Below, piece by piece: positions 57,001 to 64,000 of a stretch of DNA of 64,000 bases. This DNA comes from Dasypus novemcinctus. Taxonomy: Eukaryota > Chordata > Mammalia > Cingulata > Dasypodidae. Position 1 is the stretch's first letter, and the number at the start of each line of letters is the position of its first letter. The notes beneath the pieces are model-generated. The model ran no database searches, had not been told where the DNA came from, and saw only the letters and a program-made list of their open reading frames with translations. Made by a program: the position numbers and the translations under genes. Location: positions 118,198,228 to 118,262,227 of the forward strand of contig NC_080680.1 in the NCBI RefSeq assembly GCF_030445035.2. Direction: 5' to 3'.

Positions 57001-59661
57001 TACATCACTTTCATCTTAATTCTTTCATTCTGGAGAGGTGGTAAGTTGTTTGGACATCAGAAATTATTTAAGTTCAATGTCAAATCTGTCATCAATATCA
57101 GTTTTAAAGAGTTCAAGTAGTATGAAAACAATTACATCCGCTGCTCCTCCCTCCCAGATATTTACAAACGAATCAAACCCGGGCCCCCAAAGCAGTTACC
57201 TCTGGAAAATTTGTGTTCCTTGGACCTAAAACTTAGTGGTATAGAGGATAATATTAAAGCCTTGGCTGTATATGAGTGATGGGATGTGGATAGGAAAAAA
57301 AAATCTAAGATTTATCATCATCAGAATGTCAGTCCATGTGTTAACTTTCCATGGCCTTTGTATTTAAACTAAATTTTATTGCAGTCATTGAAGCTTTTGA
57401 CATTGACTATGTATATTATTTTAACTAACTGGCAGAAAAATTACCCACGTGTGAAACTTGTCTTCTGCAAATTGAAAAAAAAAAAAATCTGGTGCAATCA
57501 AATCTCTTAATTTCTATTTCCCCTTTAAACCCCATGTTTGTGTCAAATGAGACCTGCCCTAAGGATATGCTTCATTTTTATTCTTGGGCCACTTTAATAA
57601 TTAAGACACATTGTCCAATATCCTCTTTAGAACTATTTTGATGTGCATATATCTATATTTTCCTTTTATATTTGTCTCCTGGCCATCAGTATCTTATTTT
57701 CCATTCATATGTATCTAATCTGTCTCTTAATATCTCATTTCTCTTAAGGAAATCTCTCTCCACTTTCAGTTTAATGATCTTCACTCGTCCTTTATTTTGT
57801 TTTCATTCTAATAGTAAGGGAGAATCCACTCTAGTACTCTTTTGATATACTTGCAAAACTGATTACCATAGGCAATGTTTCAAACTCAGTCCTTTTAAAT
57901 TGTTTTTGTATCCTTTGGGTTTGCAATCATTTCATGAGTAATTTCCTTTAAGAAATTGGCATACTTTTTCCAATAAGGCAAGCTACCTTTTTTTTTTTTT
58001 TTGTATTTGTGTTTTAATAAAATCTAAAACCTTTTCATAGGCAAATGCATGTTTGGGTCTCAAGCATGATTTGCAAACCTAGAAACAACTTGAGACCATA
58101 TATAATCCTGACACTTGAGTATGGTGACAAGTGCATGAATATAAGGTGAGCATTTCCTGTTACCTTACTGACTCCCGATCCTAAATGTAATTTGTGGTGA
58201 CCTTTCTAGTGCTCCTTACGTAAGGGAACTAATAGTTAAAGTCAAAAGCTCAGTATAGAGTATAATACTCTGTAGTATGCATGCAAATCAGCAGCTTTTC
58301 AATTTAAAAGAAGAAACTGTTGATTTTTCTAGAAATGCGTAGAGAAGATTTCATTCAGCTTCAGCATCACCTGCTATACCAAGTGAAGCTACACCTGTCA
58401 TTAAATGGCATGATCTTACACTGCAACAATTACTATTACCTAAAACTGCCAACACCATCCCTAGGTCATTTGCTGAAGGCCCAGCACAACTGACTTGAGT
58501 CTTTAGATTCCTCGTGCCTCTCTCCAAACCTCATTGAACCTCCAGACTAAAGGAGAAAGCTCAACTGAGTGCCCTCTAAGGACAGTTTGAATCTGAGTGG
58601 ATAAGGAGAAAGGGGGTGATACAGTAATTAACAATCATTTTTATTTTTTTATGAAACATAAAGCCAAGGAGAAGGTGAAGTTGAAAGGTGAACAGAAAAT
58701 GTGAATGGGACCAGAGCAGGGAAAATGAAGAGCTGTGTACTTTTTAAGGGTAGATCATGAAAATGTATTAAGACAAATTAAGCAGAGAACTAGAGTGACA
58801 CATAAATTTGGTTAATAAAATTTAGTCTTTTTAGCATACATCTGTTTTTATCTTTATTCAAAAATATGTAAATAATTCATTCTCTGCAGTTTCTTACACC
58901 TTGTGTGACCCTGTCAGCACCTTTTTCTGGCTAAGAATATAGATCCATAAGCTCCAATGGAGGTGGAATTAATTTCTGAACAAGCCATCCAGTAGCAACA
59001 ACAGGCATGCATTGTTTTAACCGCCAATACCAGTGAAGACTAACTCAAATTCATGAATGAATCACAAACCAGACATGACTGCCATGTGTTCCTCTGCCTT
59101 TGTTATTTTCTGCCTCTTTATAATGTCATCTATCAAATAAAACCTCGTGCCAAGGAGGTGCTCAGCAGCTCAGCAATGCAATACTAAGTGGAAAATTCGT
59201 CTAGATACTTCCACCCTTTTCTGACAGCACACTGTGAGAAAATGTGAAGAATCTAAGCTGTATAGAAGGTAAAATAAATACCTAATTTGAAATTATCTCA
59301 TTGACCAATCCTGAATAATTAGTATCACTCCTATACCTCCTCAAAAGACAAAAATATCAGGCTGAAATAAACATGGAATAGGTATCATATACACTGTTTC
59401 AGTAACCCACCATCTTATTGCTCTGGGCCATGAGAAATGTACTACACGGCCCCAAACAACAGAGAAAAACAGAGTCCGACCCCTCACCTAGGGGGAAAAT
59501 GTACTGCAATGGGTTTGCACTTCTGGCTTCCTATTCCCCAGGGCAGTAGGGAAAAAAAGGACAAAAAATCCAAGTGAATATAATTCAGATGTTATTTGGA
59601 TCAGATTGAAATAAGATTGAAATCACATCCACCCCTATTAGGAAACCAAGAATTACTGCAG
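57001..59661. other. Low-repeat stretch, no gene recognised
   Basis: No transposable element is obvious. On the minus strand at about 57175-57048 a 42-codon frame without start codon has protein-like composition (…AADVIVFILLELFKTDIDD…). It could be a decayed processed-pseudogene piece or chance. A-run at 57473-57487 and T-run at 57988-58002. Confidence 0.3.
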
Positions 59662-59835
59662 AGAGATGGTGCCATGTAGAGTTTAAGATCATAGGCCTTG
59701 GAGGTGAAGAACCAGGGTTCATATCCTGGCCATGCCACTTGTAAAGTATGTGAAAGTGGGCAAATCACCTCTCTCTGCTTCAGATTCCTTAATTTAATTT
59801 GAGTAGCATCTGTCTTATAGAATAGATTGGTCTCA
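59662..59835 (+). mobile_element. MIR SINE
   Basis: The tRNA-like head GATGGTGCCATGTAGAGTTTAAG is followed by CAGGGTTCATATCCTGGCCATGCCACTTG and the core GTGGGCAAATCACCTCTCTCTGCTTCAGATTCCTTAATTTAATTTGAG. This is the order of the mammalian-wide MIR element, more complete than the one at 2365. Confidence 0.8.
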
Positions 59836-60449
59836 TATATAATACTGATACATATTCAATGCTGTATTTGCTGTTGTTTTGGGTTGTAGTTCATTATTGC
59901 CCCAGTCTCCCCAGTGATGAAGATTCCGAAATTTCACATATTTAGGCTGATTTTACACACGGTGAATTAATTATGTTGATGACTGTCATCCTCATGAACT
60001 ATCACAGGCCCCTGCCCTCATGCACTGCAATAGCTTCACCTTGATTCCATCTCTCCCTACAAAATTACTGCCCAAGGCTGTGGGTGGATATGACTTTCAC
60101 TCAACAGTGGGGGCTATTTTATTGAGGGGTTCTGCAAGCCATTAAAACATGACAAAGAATTCCCTCATGTTCTTAAAAAGTCTTTTTATCAATTCTCATT
60201 AACTGTTAACACAAGGTAGCAATTTCATTCTTCTGCTTTTTTTCCCTTTTTCCAAGTCCCCATCTACCCTTTCCTTGGGTCCTTCGGGAAACTAAATTTC
60301 TCACTTAATTATGAAGATTAATTTTGTTCTTTTTGTGTCAGTGTTCTGATTTTTAGGCCATGCCCTATGGGATATAATTTAGGAGCCAATTAGCAGCTCA
60401 AGTGTTTGCCCAGTTAATCATAGAAGATAATTGTTTTAGAGAGAGAAAG
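59836..60449. other. Unassigned stretch, nothing recognised
   Basis: No gene or repeat is recognised in this interval. Confidence 0.4.
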
Positions 60450-60585
60450 TAATTAGGATTTACTGAGCATCTATTTTATTTCAGGCACTTTTTTTTGGTT
60501 TAAACAAATAAAGAAGAAAGTGATAATATTGGAAATAGCCTATAACTGTACAAGTGGCAGATTAAGGATTTGGTACATGTTCTAT
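60450..60585 (-). mobile_element. Probable MIR fragment, antisense
   Basis: ATTTACTGAGCATCTATTTTATTTCAGGCACTT and the later GTACAAGTGGCAGATTAAGGATTTGG resemble an antisense MIR with a decayed middle. Confidence 0.4.
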
Positions 60586-60744
60586 ATACCACATTTTACC
60601 GAAATGTCCCTTTAACACTTTTACCATTTTACCATTTACTTTCTCTCAGGTTAGATTTACATGTGCTTTCTAATTAGTCATTATGAATTTACCTTTGGAA
60701 CTATATTAATACAATTCAGTACAAAAACAGTTTCTTAAAACCTT

Positions 60745-61175
60745 CTCTTATGGGTTGACTTGTGTCCCCACCAAAGACATATCCAGGTCCTCACTCGTGG
60801 GCCCATGAATGGGAACTTATTCTGAAATAGGGTCTTAGAAGATTTTCTTTGTTAAGAGGAGGCCAAACTGGGTTAGGGTGAACCCTCATCAATGTGACTG
60901 GTATCCTTATAAGGAGGGGAGAATTCAACACAGACAGAGGGGAGACCACCATGTGCCCCCTGAGGCAGAGTTGGAGGCCCAAGGATTGTCAGCAAAACAC
61001 CAGAAGCTAGGAAGAGACAAAAACGAATTATTTCCTGCAGGGTCAGAGGGTACATGGCCCTGTCAATATGTTTATTTCAGACATCTGACATCCATAACTG
61101 AGAGAAAATAAATTTCTGTTGTTTTACCCCATTTGGGATACTCTGCTAGGGTAACCCAAGGAAACTAAAACACCA
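60745..61175 (+). mobile_element. MaLR-type LTR (MLT1/MST-like), plus strand
   Basis: Starts TTATGGGTTGACTTGTGTCCCC, then GAATGGGAACTTATTCTGAAATAGGGTC, GTGACTGGTATCCTTATAAGGAGG, CCAGAAGCTAGGAAGAG and GAGAAAATAAATTTCTGTTGTTTTACCCC, with the terminal CTAGGGTAACCCAAGGAAACTAA. This is the complete sense order of an MLT1/MST LTR. AATAAA lies at 61107-61112. Solo LTR; internal sequence absent. Frames on both strands are incidental. Confidence 0.85.
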
Positions 61176-61614
61176 TTCAAAACTATAATCAATGGCTATG
61201 AAGTGCCTTTCACCTCTCTGTTTCTCCTGTTTAATTGGAAGTTAATAGGGGTTCTTTCCTTCTACTTTGAATTGGAATAGAATGGGTCTTTGCTGGAGGA
61301 TTCATTGGAGGCATGTCAGCAACATGATTTGTAGGGCCCAGTGAAAAATACTGGGGTGTACTAAGTCAGTCACCTTCTTTTATGAGCTTACTACCCCAAC
61401 TCATGACAGCCATGCAACCCCCAAGAAATGCACTAACTTACCTGAATCAGGGGTGGATATCTATAAAATGCACCAACTTGGGTCAGGTATGGCTGATTTG
61501 CCTCCTTGGACAGGGTCCCAGGTTTGTTAATGCCCTGGTGGGATCTTGACCATTTCAACCCTCTGACTCATGCTCCATTGTCTTATAGGACTTCATTTAC
61601 AAAAATTAAAGAAT
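61176..61614. other. Unassigned stretch, nothing recognised
   Basis: No gene or repeat is recognised in this interval. Confidence 0.4.
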
Positions 61615-62072
61615 AAGATTAACCTGACGGTTTGGCTAATGTGTCAGCTCAGCCAAGTAATGGTGCCCAGCTGTTTGGGCAGGCAAGCACTGGGCTAATT
61701 GTAATACAAGGGCATTTCATGGACTTTAATCATCAGTGAGTTGATTCATAGGTGGTTTGTTACATCTATAATCAACTAAGAAGACTGCTGTCAGCAATGA
61801 GAGGTGATGCTTCCTCCAATCAGTTGAAGACCTTAAAAGGAAAACCCATTTCAACATTTAGAGAGAGAATTCTCATCTCTACTTGAAACAGCCAGTGTCT
61901 CCTGGGGAACTTATCAAGGACCTTCATTGGAGGCCCTAGTTTGCAGCCTGCTCTGTGAAATTTGGATTTGTACATCCCCATAATCATATGAGACAATTTT
62001 ATAAAATTTCATACTATTTACAGATATCTCCTGTTGGTTCTGTTTCTCTACAGAATCCTAATACAATTAGGA
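61615..62072 (+). mobile_element. Probable LTR-type repeat, family uncertain
   Basis: TGATGGTGCCCAGCTGTTTGGGCAGGCAAGCACTGG-like opening, TAATCATCAGTGAGTTGATTCATAGG, TACATCTATAATCAACTAAG and the end CAGATATCTCCTGTTGGTTCTGTTTCTCTACAG match a dispersed mammalian repeat whose wording I recall, but whose name I cannot give. It is present in full or nearly so. Target duplication was not resolved. Confidence 0.45.
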
Positions 62073-64000
62073 AGAATTTCAAAATACTGAAATTTAAACA
62101 CCAAGTGTGGGGCCTTCTGACAACTGGGTGCTATGCAACTGTGCTGGAAAAGAGGGTGGTTCTGATTGAAGAAAATGATGAAATGTTTGAACGCTGGTCC
62201 TGGGAAGAACTACATTTCTGTCCTTCACATCTGCCCTGGCTTCTGCTTATGAAGATAAGGAGAGGCCCATATTTCTCTATTAAGACACCTGGGGTCTTAG
62301 GCATAGCTTAGAGAAAAAAGATTAGAAACTGGCTTTGTAGGTAGCTATCTAATTAGGGATATTGGGGGAATGTAATTGTTTAACGGATACAATGAAGGAA
62401 AATGTATCAGGTCATGTAAATGGGAAGAAGACAGAACAAAGGAAGAAAAGTTTAAAATACACTGGAACAAAAAGAATGTTGGCATATTTTATTGAATTGA
62501 AGAAAAAACTTGAAGTAGTAATGGGAGTAAGGCTGAAAAATAAGTAAAAAGTGATCCATTACAGGGAATTGAAATAGCCTGATATCAGTACATTGATTTC
62601 GGGTTCAAATTTGATGTGTTTTTTTTTCTTGACATATATTGCATTTCTATAGATTATTTTGAATTAACTCAAAAGGACCATATGTACACAAAATTTATCT
62701 GTAAATTTCAGACTGTCAAAGGGAAAAGTGATATAGTGGGGAAAACTAGGAATTCAGGAGCTGAACACTAGCATTTTTGTGATCTTTAGAGTTTCCAGTT
62801 AGAAATGAGCAGTGTGAAGCGAATAATGAGGGAAATACTGTGAAGTAGTACAAGGTAACCACAGTTTCAAATCTATACAGGAACCAATGACAATTACAAA
62901 AGTAGTAAACATAAAAGAAAAAAAATAAGTGTTGTAATTAGGGAATAATGTCAAACACATAACGGCAATATTTGAGGCAAGCCTGAGTACGGTGAGCATT
63001 TTGCCTGACGAGGCTTCGTGAAGCCACCACTAATAGCCATGATAAAGGAATTATGCTGTAAAGGAGAGCAGGATCCCTCTGCCCCCTCCTCAAGGAGCAA
63101 GAACTGAAGGCAAAGTCAAGTGAGGATCACAGGCAAAGAAGGGGATTCTAAGACAGTTTTCAATACTTTGGAAAACAAAAACCACAGACAACCACGTGTA
63201 GGTGATTGTGAGTTAGGTCATAACACCCAGGGACATAAATACACAAACCTATGGAGAGTAGTTTTTTGTGTGTTTTTTTAATTGATAGTCTCATCATTGT
63301 GTCTAATGTGCTCAGTTCAAAATCAGAGCTGGTAAGCAATCACCAACCCAATGGCATGTTGCACTCCTCCAATGTGGTAGAAGCTCCAGCACATCTTCAT
63401 AATAGTTCTGGAATAGAATTAGACCAGAGTCAAAGTTAACTCAGTCTATGCATTCCCCCTGAATAAATTTTAAGATAGACTTATTAACTATACCTAGGAA
63501 GATAAATGGGATTCAGATAATCTTAGGAAAAGAGATATTATGAATAAACTTGCTTACATTTGAGCGTAAGTAGGGGAAATGAGATGAAAGAGAAGTTTCT
63601 GAAGTATAAAAAGGAGATAAACAGAATCTAACTAAACATGCCTTTAAAGATCAAATCATTGGTAAAGCAAGTTTGAGGCAACACATGAACTTACCTCTAT
63701 TTTTTGAAAACTAAATAATTTTTTTCAAAATAAATCTATTCCACATGTTTCCAAATCTTCAGCATGCTCTAGATGTCCCTCACTTCACATCTAAGTAAGA
63801 AAACTTTAGCTATTATCCAAAGAGATTGGAGATTTTCCAACTTCCTCATATTGGATGGTTTTGAGGATCAGGTGTTAATACAATGTATTCTAATTGGCTC
63901 ATTTTTAAGTTTGTTTCATAAATGCTGCCAGCCTGACATCCTCATATTTTGAAATACTGTTCTCCATCCTCTTTGCTATTATCCTTTGACTACCTTTTCT
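62073..64000. other. Unassigned stretch to window end
   Basis: No gene recognised. The reading frame at 61955-62311 straddles the previous repeat and lacks a domain. GGCTTCGTGAAGCC near 63011-63024 is a small perfect hairpin, too short to mean anything alone. Confidence 0.35.

Noticed and set aside
63011-63024. GGCTTCGTGAAGCC hairpin as a regulatory or RNA structure
   Set aside because: A short perfect hairpin is expected by chance and nothing nearby supports function.
1-64000. CRISPR array, prophage, operon or other bacterial system
   Set aside because: Repeat content, tRNA-derived SINEs, L1 and MaLR elements are eukaryotic and mammalian; no regularly spaced repeats or tightly packed genes are present.

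Overview
The window reads as non-coding mammalian DNA built almost entirely from transposable elements. I find no host exon, rRNA, functional tRNA gene, CRISPR array or operon. Two element types point to a xenarthran, most likely an armadillo (Dasypus or a close relative). One is a set of tRNA-derived SINEs of the DAS type, 3' ends being T/A-rich tails of repeated ATTT/AAAT. The other is a LINE-1 lineage whose long 3' UTR ends in a G-rich tract followed by a GAATGGGACCTCA signature. The assignment rests on recalled family features, not on a database search.

Layout. 0-13 kb: a fragment of L1 3' UTR at the left edge, old MaLR-like, MIR and ERVL remnants, one DAS SINE (8860-9301) and AT-rich sequence without recognised features. 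13.2-21.8 kb: a layered block. An ancient minus-strand L1M copy was interrupted by a DAS SINE (13864-14242) and by a 6.5-kb minus-strand young L1 (14618-21158). That L1 keeps an ORF2 with a single in-frame stop and all catalytic residues, but only the last codons of ORF1. 22-30 kb: LTR remnants, two SINEs, a low-repeat stretch that could hold conserved non-coding sequence (24975-26289), and an Hsmar1-like mariner with both termini (28497-29760) and a broken transposase. 31-37 kb: segments of old minus-strand L1M elements, including 5' UTR, carrying a nested LTR-like element and a roughly 100-base tail of young L1. 38.5-45.2 kb: an older xenarthran L1 3'-end repeat (copy A) split by a SINE, then a second young L1 (41322-45133, plus strand, 5'-truncated in ORF2) flanked by a perfect 15-bp target duplication. 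45-64 kb: L1M 3' ends, tandem L1 tails, MaLR-like LTRs, an LTR with TATA box and polyadenylation signal, copy B of the older L1 3'-end repeat, MIRs, and long stretches without recognisable elements.

No genes work together here. The biology is transposition: autonomous L1 copies, SINEs that depend on L1 machinery, LTR remnants and one DNA transposon. The two young L1 copies face each other as an inverted repeat of about 3.5 kb separated by about 23 kb. I did not find a convincing undescribed system. The most useful leads are the almost intact ORF2, the L1 3' UTR module shared by young and old copies, the mariner outside its best-known hosts, and the inverted L1 pair.
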